Positions 35,440-45,063 of a stretch of DNA of 64,000 bases are shown here, piece after piece. The stretch's first letter is position 1; each line of letters starts with the position of its first letter. The notes under the pieces were generated by a model that saw only the letters and a program-made list of their open reading frames with translations, had not been told where the DNA came from and searched no databases. Source of the DNA: Falciphora oryzae (taxonomy: Eukaryota; Ascomycota; Sordariomycetes; Magnaporthales; Magnaporthaceae); the NCBI GenBank assembly GCA_000733355.1, contig JNVV01000090.1:24845-88844 (forward strand), in the 5' to 3' direction. The position numbers and the translations under genes were made by a program.

Positions 35440-35870
35440 CAGAGAGAGAGAGTATATTTAACGTTGTTCAGTCGGGATCTACCAGCCCCTGCCTCCCTAG
35501 CGGCATACGACGTGCCAGCGCTACCTAGGCTTGACGCTAGGCTACGGTGTTGCTATCGAGGCTAACAAATTAAACCCGTAGGCACACGGAAGTCGGGCCG
35601 CATTTCGGCGCTCCTTGTTGGTGAGCGGGCGATCGGCAGTAGGGCGTATATACGCCGGGGCGTTGTAGGCGCAGCGGGTGGTAGTAGTGCGTTCGGCCGG
35701 CGAGTATGCCGGGTTAGAAGAAAGGCCGGGTTTGGGCGGAGGGGACCTCGGGACCCCCCTGGGCCCGGTCGGGGGTGCGGGGGACCAACGAGCCTACTGT
35801 TGGTCCGGTTGGGATAAAAGAAAAGGAAAGGATATATAATAGGGAAATGGTACAAAGGAAAATATTAGTT
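35440..35870 (-). mobile_element. Solo terminal segment of repeat family A
   Basis: Matches the left arm of the 11.3-13.4 kb element (11305-11715) in the same orientation, starting with a GA run and GTATATTTAACG and ending in an A/G-rich stretch. Only the outer 430 bp are present, as with a solo LTR or a deleted copy. It begins 126 bp after the PKS stop codon. Confidence 0.7.
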
Positions 35871-36080
35871 AGTGATGGTCGGAGAGCCAAAATCTGTCTG
35901 ATCCGGACGGCTGTCGGCCGTCCCTATTATGCCCGTTGGCCGTGGTCCGTGCCCCGTCAGCGGGGGCCACAGACGGCCCCGAGTGCCTCATGCAGGCTGT
36001 AGGCGCCCAGCGTCCGCTGGGCGCTGGTGGCTTGACCTCGTGCGCCTCCCGCACTGACGACACCCATTGGCCACGTTCCG

Positions 36081-36407
36081 TGTGACACCTGCGGCTCGAC
36101 GTACAACTCGTACGGTCTCGAACACCAACCACCGTGCTGCGCGGGCCTCTTCTGCGCCAGCGGCACGTGCATGCCGGCTAAGACACTCGTCAAGGACGCC
36201 GTGTGCGGCTCCAAGTACAACTCATGCGGGTCACAAAGCCAGCCCGGCTGCTTCTCGGGCCTCTTCTGTGCCGACGTAACCTGACTGCCGGCTAAGAAGT
36301 TCGTCAAGGACGACGGCGGCTGCGGCTCCAAGTACAATTCGTGCGGCCTGCAGCACCAGCCGCCGTGCTGCGCCGGTCTGACATGCGACGGGGGCGCGTG
36401 CTTGTGA
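36081..36407 (+). pseudogene. Relic of a secreted-type protein with three tandem Cys-rich modules
   Basis: Three in-frame modules of 38-39 codons start at 36090, 36204 and 36321. Each reads approximately C-G-S-x-Y-N-S-C-G then Q-P-x-C-C-x-G-L-x-C and ends in a last Cys; modules are joined by a PAK-x-x-VKD linker. Damage is plain: the second Cys of module 1 is Tyr (TAC), module 2 has lost one Cys of the CC pair, and its last Cys position is followed by a stop (TGA 36282-36284). Only module 3 keeps all six cysteines and ends in a normal stop at 36405. No start codon or signal peptide could be assigned upstream. The spacing resembles small cystine-knot or chitin-binding-like folds of fungal secreted proteins, but the family was not identified. 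Confidence 0.6.
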
Positions 36408-37105
36408 GCGGAGCCCGATTACGGTCTTGCAGCCGCAGTAAAGATATGGGGAGAAGACGCGGGAAGGACCCGAGTGGGAAGCAACACATGTATATGGGAT
36501 CTCTCTTGCGTGAGGGACTCGAGTCCCTGTCCGTTCGCTGGCATAAAATACGTTCCTCGTTGGCCAACGATCTTCCACTGTACGTAAAAACCCCACCTGT
36601 AGGTCGGCTACCGATTGGCTGACTGGAAGGCAAACAGGGCGTTTAGCAACTGGTCTGTCGCTCCTCGTACATATGTGGGACGAGAAAGCGAAAAAGGTGT
36701 TGGTCCTAACGGGGCTGTGTGGCGGCGGGTGGCAAATCGCAATGCCAAGGCAGCAAGGTGGCTAGAGGTATGCAGGCGGCCTGAAAGCAGTCAGGCGGCC
36801 AGGCAGGCCGATTGACGCTTCGCGCCGTCCGGCATGCTGCTAGAGTGCGCATGTATGTCTCTCTCAAGACAACCAACGGTCAGATTATACTCCACGCTGA
36901 GAATGGATGATCGGAGTAAGAAGGGGAGTGCATGCCGAGCAGGAGCCACTGCTATAAAGCGGGCGTCTCTTCTTGCAATCTGCCAATTCCGGGGGGTTCA
37001 ACCCGCATAGACGCCCACCTCTCTTGGCTGCATATCTTTAGCGCTGTACCACCACACACACCCCAACAGCTGAACCAGGCACCCCTGGGCCCATTGGCGA
37101 ACAAA
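36408..37105. other. Intergenic, nothing recognised
   Basis: No gene or repeat recognised. Precedes the membrane-protein gene on the plus strand. Confidence 0.5.
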
Positions 37106-38938
37106 ATGAGCGCCCCCCCTCCTCCCACCGTCGCAGTGGCCTCCTTCTCCCAGAGCCTTGGACTCTCTCCCTCTCCCTCAAGGTCTCGCTCCGCGCGGCT
37201 CTTTGCACACTCATCGTCCTGTTCTTGGCACAGGCCGTGAGGATGTCAGACGTGGAAACATCAGGCCTGCGGGTGCTCCAGCTACCCCTTGGGGCGCGCT
37301 TCGCGCAAGCCTTCATGGCCGTTTTGGCCGTCGCCCTGGTTACACTCGTCTACACGACGCTCATTCGGCGCGGCGCCTTGATGGCGACGACGTCGCTGTA
37401 TCCGAGGCGGCCCATCGAGGAGAACATCGGGACTGTCCTTGATGCGGCGTGGCCGCACAGCAGCGGCGGCAGCTTCGGCAGCAGCACCAACTCCATATTG
37501 CTTTTCTACATCGGCAGAATGGACAGCGGCTCTTCTTCCAGCGAGCTCGCCGCTCGGCACCGCGCCAAGACCCTCGCGACGCCCGTCGGGCCCGAGAAGC
37601 GGCACCCGCTGTGGCTCGCGTCGGGCTCGCCCCTGACCAAGAACGTGGTGCAGCTGCTCATCTGGGAGTGGGTGTCACTGTGCTGCTGCTGCTCATGACC
37701 GCATGCACGCTGCTCTTCAACGGCTTCTTCACAAGCAGCCTCAACCCGGACAGCTACCCGCGCCTAACCGTCGTGCTGATTTATGTGGCCGCCTACTTCT
37801 GCTACGTGTGGCTCACCGTGCTGCGCTTCCTGCGCACCGTTTTTGGCGGTGCCGCCTGGAGCCTGCTGGAGCGCGCACACTTTGTGGTAGCCGAGACGGC
37901 GCCGCTGCGGCGACGGTGCGCCTCGGCCACAGCGGGCACACCAAGCACGACCGCCGGTCTAAGCTACGAGTTCCGCGCCATCGACAAGGCGAACGACGCG
38001 TTCGTTCCGCAGACCTTCCAGGCCGTGCTGCTCGGCATTCCGGCGTCGCCATCACCGCACGTGCTGTCAACCCGACGATGCCGGCCTCCGTGGTTCCACC
38101 TGCCGACGTTGGCTCCGGTGATCCCCCAACTCCCGAGCACGGGGAAAAAGAGGGCACGGGCGGGGACACGGATACGGACGTGACGGAGCAGCGCGCCGCA
38201 CTAGCGACCATCGACGCGGCGCAGCGGACGGAGCGGGCGACGGCGACGGCGGCATCGGCGCTCGCGCTCGACCGCGTCATGGCCAACGCGATGGTGCTCA
38301 TGGGGGTGACGCTCTCGTCAGGGTTCGCGTCGTGGACGTCGGCCCAATTCTCGGCCGGCACGCCCAACAACACAACCACCAACCAGATCGGCTCGCTTGC
38401 GTTGCTGGCGTCGCTGTCGTTGGGGGCCGCCAGCCTTTTCACCTCGGCCATGCACCTCGACGTGGTGACCTCGGCCTTTGCCACTATCGCCTCGCTCAAA
38501 GAGACCAAGATCAACGGCCTGGCGGTGGACCACTACCGCAAGCGGGGCGCGGGCGCGGGCGCCTGGTCGGGCGGGGAGGGGGGCTCGACGGCGGCGGTGC
38601 GGCCGATCGCGTTCACGCAGGGCACGGTGCCGCTCGCGCGAGTGACGGTGCGGGACCTGCTGGCGGGGGCGCGGCGCGGCGGCGCGGCGGGCTTGGTGCT
38701 GCTGGGCCCCGGGTACGCGCTGCTGCCGCGAGCGGGCGACCACGACCGCCGCTCGGCCGAAACCGCGTTCGACTTCGTGGCCGGCGTCGATACCGGCCGC
38801 GTCGTGCTAACCACCCGCCCGACCGACCGCCACGCCCGCCGCCCGGACGGCGACAGCGTCGACCCTATTAATGTTTGCTTCGCGCCCTGGCCCGATGCTG
38901 AGATCGCCCGGGAGCGATTTGGTAAAGAGGCTTGTTGA
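37106..38938 (+). pseudogene. Hypothetical multi-helix membrane protein, frame broken three times
   Basis: Coding-like sequence runs throughout but switches frame: from ATG 37106 to about 37165, then another frame to about 37670, a third to about 38045, and then to the stop at 38938. Hydrophobic segments are continuous only across the switches: LRAALCTLIVLFLAQAV just before the second ATG at 37243, FMAVLAVALVTLVYTTL, VTVLLLLMTACTLLF and VVLIYVAAYFCYVWLTVLRF; a later half has ANAMVLMGVTL and SLALLASLSLGAASLF followed by a C-terminal domain with GLVLLGPGYALLP. All three switches are in the same sense (one base missing or two extra). There is no room for introns at the switches. It is either a pseudogene or a real gene of about 600 residues with sequencing errors in GC-rich or low-complexity runs. 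Family not recognised. Confidence 0.55.
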
Positions 38939-38983
38939 AAAGACACTGGCTAGCTAGCTGGCTGGCTAACTGATTAATTAGTT

Positions 38984-39150
38984 GGCTTGGCTAGCGGTTA
39001 GTACGCGCTGGGGCGGCCGCGTCGGAGGACGGTGGAGAAGGGGTCCCCGCGGAGGAGGAAAGCCGGGGGTCCTCGCGCAAGCGAGCCGCGGGGGTGTCCA
39101 CGCGCGGAAGCGGGGGGTTTTCGCGCAGGAAACCCGGGGGAGGGAGGGGC
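38984..39150. repeat. Degenerate GC-rich tandem repeats
   Basis: About four imperfect units of roughly 25 bp (for example GGGGTCCTCGCGCAAGC, GGGGTGTCCACGCGCGG) between 39035 and 39140. No coding role seen. Confidence 0.4.
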
Positions 39151-40115
39151 GGACGGGAAATGACAGCCAGGTGGCATGTTCGTTCAGGAATATGGCGTTG
39201 GTGAGTACGCTCAGCTTCGTCGGAAATAGGGCGAGCTCATCGTGGGAACCCTAGACTAGCCAGTGTGCCGGACATTATAGCTATAGCCAGTAGATAGGCG
39301 GATTCAAAGATGGACTTGCCATTATTGGCTGCGCAAAAGGGTTGAAAACCTCAGACTTTTGTCTTTAGACGGTCATTTTTAACTTGAAACCCCCCCTTTT
39401 TTTTCTTTATTCTGCATACAAACTTCCCAAGCCGAGGCGATAGTTTTTTTGATGAGGGGGGTCACAGGATGTGCGGTTAATAACTCTGCCATGCAGCACC
39501 CGCCATGAGAACCGGCATCAAATTTCCCATTGGCCACAGGCACGGGCTGCGTTCACATTTTAATCTGGGGAAATTGCGGGGACGGCAGGATTTAAACAGC
39601 GGCGCAGGGAGGCGCAACTGCCGTCCACTCAAAATAAGGACGGGACATACCGAACACATCGAAACCCCTTTCTCCTAGCTTGGCCTAGCAGACAGCATGG
39701 GGCGTCTCTGTCAAAGGCTGTTACGGCTCGCAAACCAGATAGAAAGGTGGGTATTACCACACGGCTCCACGGGCGAATGGATCTCGACTGCTATCACAAG
39801 TGATTGGTGGAAACAATACGGACTACACCTACACCTTTCAGGCTGAAGGTGGACTATTATCAAAATGCTGGACACGGAAGGGCCAGGAAGATGCCAAATC
39901 CAGGTTTGGTGTGTGGCTGACTTTCCTCACCACGGCAGATCGGACAAGATGCATAAATAGTTCAGCTCCCCTCCCCCAGAAACGAGAAGGGGGTTCCTGG
40001 TTGGATACTCTGCGCTCACGGACAGCTACTACCGTCTTTGTATTCGCTAGATTTGGAGGCAGAAACAATTTATACATCAATTCCGACAATAGTCGTCCAA
40101 ACAATCGCCGACAAC
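39151..40115. promoter_or_regulatory. Intergenic region upstream of the xylanase
   Basis: No gene. A TATA-like CATAAATA lies at 39952-39959, about 160 bp before the xylanase ATG, a reasonable distance for a core promoter. No certain XlnR or CreA cluster was identified by eye. Confidence 0.35.
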
Positions 40116-40903
40116 ATGATCCCCTTACTTCTCTCTATCGCCTTCCTCGTATCGGGGATCTTCACCGCAGCAGTCCCTGCTGGCCTTTCCCCTGAAGCCG
40201 AAGAGCCCGCAGAGCTCCTCCAACTCGAGCCCCGCCAGGGCGGATACTACTATTCCTTCTGGTCGGAGGGTAACGGCAACTTCCGATGCACCAACGGAGC
40301 GGGTGGCCAGTTTGGCGCAACCTGGTCCGGCAATGGCGGCTTTGTATGCGGCAAAGGGTGGAGGAACGGCGGGCAAAGGTATAATTGATCAGGCAGAAAA
40401 GCCCCTAGAGGAGGCAGATCTCAATCAAGCTTTCACCGTTGCTTCGCCCTGCACGCCCATACTGACAGTATTACTGGGTTGGAAACAGAACTGTCAGGTA
40501 CTCCGGAACGTATAACCCCACCGGCCCGGGCTACCTCGCGGTTTACGGTTGGACGCGCAACCCCCTGATCGAGTACTACGTGATCGAGTCCCACGGTGAC
40601 CTGAGCCCCAACGAGCCCTGGACGTCCAAGGGCAACTTCACCTTCGAGGATGGCACCTACGAGATGTTCCAGTCGACGCGCGTCCAGAAGCCCTCCATCG
40701 AGGGCACCCGCACCTTCCAGCAGTACTGGTCCGTCCGGTCGGAGAAGCGGGTCGAGGGCTCCGTCAACATGGGCAGGCACTTCTCCGAGTGGGCAAAGGT
40801 GGGGATGAGGCTGGGAGGGCATGACTACATGATCATGGCTGTGGAGGGGTACACCAGCGGGCGGACCACCAGCAGCGGAACTGCTTCTATCAATGTGTCG
40901 TAG
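40116..40903 (+). CDS. GH11 endo-1,4-beta-xylanase, secreted
   Basis: Two exons, 40116-40378 and 40498-40903, joined by a GT-AG intron in phase 2, give 222 residues. Residues 1-19 form a signal peptide (MIPLLLSIAFLVSGIFTAA) and a short propeptide ends near LEPR. The mature domain has the GH11 jelly-roll signatures: YYYSFWSEG at the start, YLAVYGWTRNPLIEYYVIE with the nucleophile Glu113, and MAVEGYTSG with the acid/base Glu204. EGTRTFQQYWSVR is the palm/thumb segment. The length is normal for a single-domain family 11 enzyme; no carbohydrate-binding module is attached. The enzyme cleaves internal xylan bonds outside the cell. The gene looks intact and ends only 150 bp before the transposon nest. 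Confidence 0.95.
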
Positions 40904-41051
40904 GGCTGAAAGTCGCTTTGGTGTGTGGTCGGGTTTTTGGTTTGAGGATAATGAAGAAGTTGTAAATTACTTCTCTGACAGACTGACAGTAGCGCCCGAC
41001 GAAACTCGAACCTTACTACACCGATTCTCCAGTGTCCTGCAGTATTTCAAT

Positions 41052-41202
41052 GTGTCATGGCCGCCAGAGGGGGTCACGTGATTTGACCCCTCCACACAGA
41101 TTTTTTATCTAGGACCCCCCGCCAGGCCAGGCCTCCGGCCTTTGCCCTCCAAATAGAGAACCTTTTCACCACCATTCGAGATCCCCCATACTGGCTCTCA
41201 CA
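41052..41202 (+). repeat. Left 151-bp arm of an inverted repeat
   Basis: Begins GTGTCATGGCCGCC and ends GGCTCTCACA. It is the near-perfect reverse complement of 44554-44704. Together they bracket 3.65 kb containing the assembly gap, a MITE and a Fot1-like element. Confidence 0.85.
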
Positions 41203-41732
41203 CAATGTCTGTCGGGGTTTCAAGGTCTACACAGCACTGGCGACTAGGGGTGTCATGGATCGGGCCTAGTGGCCCTATTCGTTGGTCAAGGCTTTGCCTT
41301 GTGATTAGCTTATATAGCCCCCCCTCGGGGCTAGACCTTGTCACCTAGATTCCTTTCCTCTACTAGTTGAATTCATCACTTCGCCAGGAGCCCCCAACGC
41401 GACCAACATTGGGTTCGCTCCGTCACAAGGGGCATGTTTGTTACTAAAAGTGTTTTTTGTTTTTTGTTTTTTGATGGTTTTTTGGTGCTTGGAATTCCCT
41501 GACCAAAAAGTGCACTTAAAAGCTTGAAACGCCTGGTTAAAAAAGAGCTAACTATAACGTAATTGTAACAAGGGGTCAAAGACGGCTTGGAGAAAGAATC
41601 TCTAGATTGCAGATAATCTTTCTATGGGCTCAAGAGATGCTTGAGGAGGAAGGAATCTTTCGTGAAGGACATAGGAGATGGCAGGGTTTATATAGACCCT
41701 TTGTGATCCGTGCGAAGTATCGAGTACATGAT
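41203..41732. other. Interior of the inverted-repeat element up to the gap
   Basis: No coding domain recognised. It contains TGTCATGGATCGG at 41254, which could start a solo LTR ending in CCAACA near 41410; evidence is weak. A poly-T-rich run lies at 41455-41472. Confidence 0.3.
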
Positions 41733-42179
41733 NNNNNNNNNNNNNNNNNNNNNNNNNNNNNNNNNNNNNNNNNNNNNNNNNNNNNNNNNNNNNNNNNNNN
41801 NNNNNNNNNNNNNNNNNNNNNNNNNNNNNNNNNNNNNNNNNNNNNNNNNNNNNNNNNNNNNNNNNNNNNNNNNNNNNNNNNNNNNNNNNNNNNNNNNNNN
41901 NNNNNNNNNNNNNNNNNNNNNNNNNNNNNNNNNNNNNNNNNNNNNNNNNNNNNNNNNNNNNNNNNNNNNNNNNNNNNNNNNNNNNNNNNNNNNNNNNNNN
42001 NNNNNNNNNNNNNNNNNNNNNNNNNNNNNNNNNNNNNNNNNNNNNNNNNNNNNNNNNNNNNNNNNNNNNNNNNNNNNNNNNNNNNNNNNNNNNNNNNNNN
42101 NNNNNNNNNNNNNNNNNNNNNNNNNNNNNNNNNNNNNNNNNNNNNNNNNNNNNNNNNNNNNNNNNNNNNNNNNNNNNNN
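41733..42179. other. Assembly gap (447 N)
   Basis: Run of N. It hides the left end of the palindromic MITE, which is probably why assembly failed here. Confidence 0.99.
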
Positions 42180-42571
42180 AAAATCCCATATTAAACGCGG
42201 TTTTCGACACCCCTGTTAAATCGACCAATTTTAATCCAAATTCGATGCAATTTTATATGCGAGTTTATAATTATACAGTCGATTTATTGTAATTATCTTA
42301 AATTTTATAATATTAAATTAGGTTTAGTATTAGAAAAAACCGTTTTTACAGGGATTATTTTAACGCGTTTTTTTATATTTCACCCGGGTTAGGGTTATAA
42401 AATTTAGGATAATTACAATAAATCGACTGTATAATTATAAACTCGCATATAAAATTGCATCGAATTTGGATTAAAATTGGTCGATTTAACAGGGGTGTCG
42501 AAAACCGCGTTTAATATGGGATTTTCAAGTGATCGACTCGCTTGTGTGATCGACTCGCTTGTGGATTACGT
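42180..42571. mobile_element. Palindromic MITE related to the Fot1-like element
   Basis: AT-rich. Bases 42180-42312 and 42393-42524 are near-perfect inverted copies, so the single strand folds into a hairpin of about 130 bp with an 80-bp loop. The right end has two copies of GACTCGCTTGTG and GATTACGT followed by TA, a diverged version of the Fot1-like terminal repeat (ACTCGCTTGTG twice, then GAACCACGT and TA). No ORF. The left terminus lies in the gap. Probably a non-autonomous element mobilised by a related transposase. Confidence 0.75.
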
Positions 42572-42629
42572 TATAAAAAAATATATTTAGTAACTAATAA
42601 CTCGTTAAATTTTTAAAAAAATTTAGTTA

Positions 42630-44493
42630 ACGTGGTTCACAAGCGAGTGACGCACACAAGCGAGTGACGCACCCACACCCGACCTCCGGTCAATCGACGC
42701 GCATACCAACCCAACAACGCCAGGAATCCATTCAAACTACTCAGAACTGTATACATTGGACATTTCTACTTCTTCCTGACAGGTGCGCGCATTGTGTCCG
42801 GTTTTGCCGCAGGTGCCACATCGCCGACGAGTCGTCGTCGCCCTCCTTTTTTGGACCCCATGGTCGCGCATTTCTTGCTGTAGCTGTCCATCTAGCTCCT
42901 GTTGGTCCAAAACATCTCGTACCTCTTCGATGGTAAGTGACCCTCCAAGTCGGACACGTGTTTTTTTGGCCCTCCGGCGTTTGCTTAGTGCTTCGTTCGC
43001 CCTTCGTAGCTTGGAGCACTCTTCCTCCAAAAGGTTGACCCGATGCATAATTGCCCTCGCCCCTTTCGCAAACTGGTCCACAGCCGCTAGCATAGATGTC
43101 GGAGAGCTGCTTTGGTGATTGGAAATCCGAGTTTTGATGTGTTCGGATTGCGAAGTTGCTTCCCTGGCTGTCCGGGGCGTTTTGGAGGTCCAAGGTTCGG
43201 GGTCGTTCAGGGGCGTCCTCGGGGGAGTTGGAGTCCGTAGCTTTACATCCAGCTTTTCCAGAACCGAATCCGGATTGAAAGGAGCAAGGCCAGCCCCTCG
43301 GAAGCCTCCTTGGATGTTTTCCTTGGTCATGGAGTTAAAAAAAAATGCCGCTTTGAACGCCGAAAGGAACTCGACTTTGGTCACGTGGTTAACGTGCGAC
43401 CTCATCAGGTCTTCGATTTGTCGACCGTACGCCTTTTTCATTGGGCTGAAGCACCCAACGTCAAGCGGCTAAAGGAAGTGAAACGAATGCGGAGGCATGC
43501 AAAGCGTAATAATGTTGTGTTCCTGGCAGTAGAGTTCGAAATCCGTCGAGTGGTGGCTTTCGTGTCCGTCCAGCACTAACAAACGATGGGACCCCGTAAA
43601 ACGAGCTGCAGTGTGTTTGTCGAAATGCTGGATCCATTCCAGGCCGAGCTCGTTCGTGGTCCACCCGTTGGCGCTCGTTGCGATAACCCAATTGCGTGGG
43701 AGGTCGGTTTCCAAGTACCAATTAGCCAGGTGGTACTGCCCTTTGACGATAATGAAAGGGGGGACCGCCCAACCGCAACAGTTAACCCCTTGGATAACTG
43801 TGGCCCATTCCCGGTTGCCAGGCTGGACCAGCTTTGCTTTGCTTCGCCCTTCCGATGTTGTAATGACCATAACGGCCGCGATCATGCCCATAAGGAAGCC
43901 GGTTTCGTCGAAGTTGTAGATGTCGTCATCCTGGATGCCATATTTAGCCACAGTGTTCCGCACAAGGTCGAACCACGCAGAAACGAGCTTGGGATCTTCG
44001 CATTTGGCCCTCTGGTAATCGTACTTTCGAATCCAACGCGTGCCGAGCTCTGCGCGGCGCTTGACGAAGTTCGCGACCCAGTTCTTGCCGATAACGCCCG
44101 CGTCGCGTTCGGCCAGCAGTCGGTTGGCCATATCTTCAACACCAGAAGGCCGGGGAGGAAATGCGCGAGAATCCAGCTCGAGTATGTACTTGATAAGCGC
44201 CTCCTCTTCGGATTCCGTCAATTTCCGTGATTTGGGCATGGTGTCGCGTCGAGCAGGTCGGCCGGCGCGTCGGCGACGCAACGTGGCTTCAGAAACGCCG
44301 TAAATTTTGGCTGCCGAACGCACACTTAATTGTGCATTAGATTGGATTGCCCGTATGGCAAGAATAATTTTAGCCTCGTTGGATGTCGATGCCATTTGTG
44401 GTTGTTGAGAAATTGAGGTTGGAAGTGGGAAACGCGAGTTGCGATGGAAAACGCGTCACTCGCTTGTGTGCGTCACTCGCTTGTGAACCACGT
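42630..44493 (-). mobile_element. Fot1/pogo-like DNA transposon (Tc1-mariner superfamily)
   Basis: The element is 1864 bp long, with terminal inverted repeats of about 42 bp (ACGTGGTTCACAAGCGAGTG..., containing two tandem ACAAGCGAGTGACGC units) and TA dinucleotides on both sides (42628-42629 and 44494-44495), the target duplication of this superfamily. Both ends are intact. It contains one transposase gene, read on the minus strand, with a single stop in the catalytic domain. Confidence 0.9.
42737..44395 (-). pseudogene. Fot1-like transposase with one in-frame stop
   Basis: The frame runs from MASTSNEAK at 44395 to the stop at 42737, about 552 codons, with one TAG at 43471-43469. N-terminus: a psq/CENP-B type helix-turn-helix (SVRSAAKIYGVSEATLRRR). 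Then the DDE_1 catalytic domain: YNFDETGF, LVLDGHESHHS and PLDVGCF carry the three acidic residues; the stop falls directly before PLDVGCF, where family members normally have a Gln codon, so a CAG to TAG change (CpA to TpA) explains it. The C-terminal part is a coiled-coil-like segment and a CCHC zinc knuckle (CGTCGKTGHNARTC). Except for this stop the gene is intact, so loss of function is recent. Confidence 0.9.
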
Positions 44494-44529
44494 TAGTTAG
44501 TTTTAATTAACGTAGTTTATTAATAAGTA

Positions 44530-44553
44530 ACGTGGTTCACAAGCGAGTGACGC
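44530..44553 (+). repeat. Solo Fot1-type terminal repeat
   Basis: ACGTGGTTCACAAGCGAGTG followed by ACGC, preceded by TA, is a further copy of the Fot1-like terminal repeat and touches the right 151-bp arm. It is probably the end of another inserted copy or MITE. Confidence 0.7.
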
Positions 44554-44704
44554 TGTGAGAGCCAATATGGGGGATCTCGAATGGTGGTGAAAAGGTTATG
44601 TATTCGGAGGGCAGAGGCCGGAGGCCTGGCCTGGCGGGGGGCCCTAGATAAAAAATCTGTGTGGAGGGGTCAAATCACGTGACCCCCTCTGGCGGCCATG
44701 ACAC
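44554..44704 (-). repeat. Right 151-bp arm of the inverted repeat
   Basis: Reverse complement of 41052-41202, with a few differences. It marks the right edge of the transposon nest. Confidence 0.85.
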
Positions 44705-44755
44705 TGCGTGTGTACACGATGGCTAACCCAGACTATGATCTACTAGAACCTGTCC

Positions 44756-45063
44756 ATGGTGATTGATATGTCCATCAAGTCAGTGCTTTTCCATCTCTCA
44801 ATCCGCGGGTCGAACCACGAATGGCGACTAATTCCTTTTTTGATACAGGATGGAGGGCTTCATCGTCCTGAACTACCCTACCGAGATTCCCAAGGCCCGC
44901 CAGGAGCCTGCTGGGTGGCTCGCCGAGGGCAAGGTCAAGAGGCAGGACGGTGGTCAAGGGCGGCCTGGACAAGATTGAGCAGGCCCTCCTGGACCTGTTC
45001 AACGGCGCTAACACGGGTAAGATGTTGGTCGAGGTTGGGAACGTGGAGAGCGCGAAGCTGTAA
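44756..45063 (+). pseudogene. 3' fragment of an MDR-type NADP-dependent reductase
   Basis: Only the last about 80 codons remain. A short exon end at 44756-44778 joins over an intron (44779-44848, GTCAGT...ACAG) to SIK-MEGFIVLNYPTE, the usual C-terminal motif of leukotriene B4 dehydrogenase/alkenal reductase type enzymes, followed by WLAEGKVK, then GGLDKIEQALLDLFNG and GKMLVEVG to the stop at 45061. One extra base near 44943 shifts the frame within the VVKGG motif. The gene body upstream is absent; the transposon nest lies 50 bp to the left, so insertion or deletion there has probably removed it. Confidence 0.75.

Noticed and set aside
41254..41412. Solo LTR starting TGTCATGG and ending CCAACA
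   Set aside because: No matching target duplication and no second copy in the window; only a shape resemblance.
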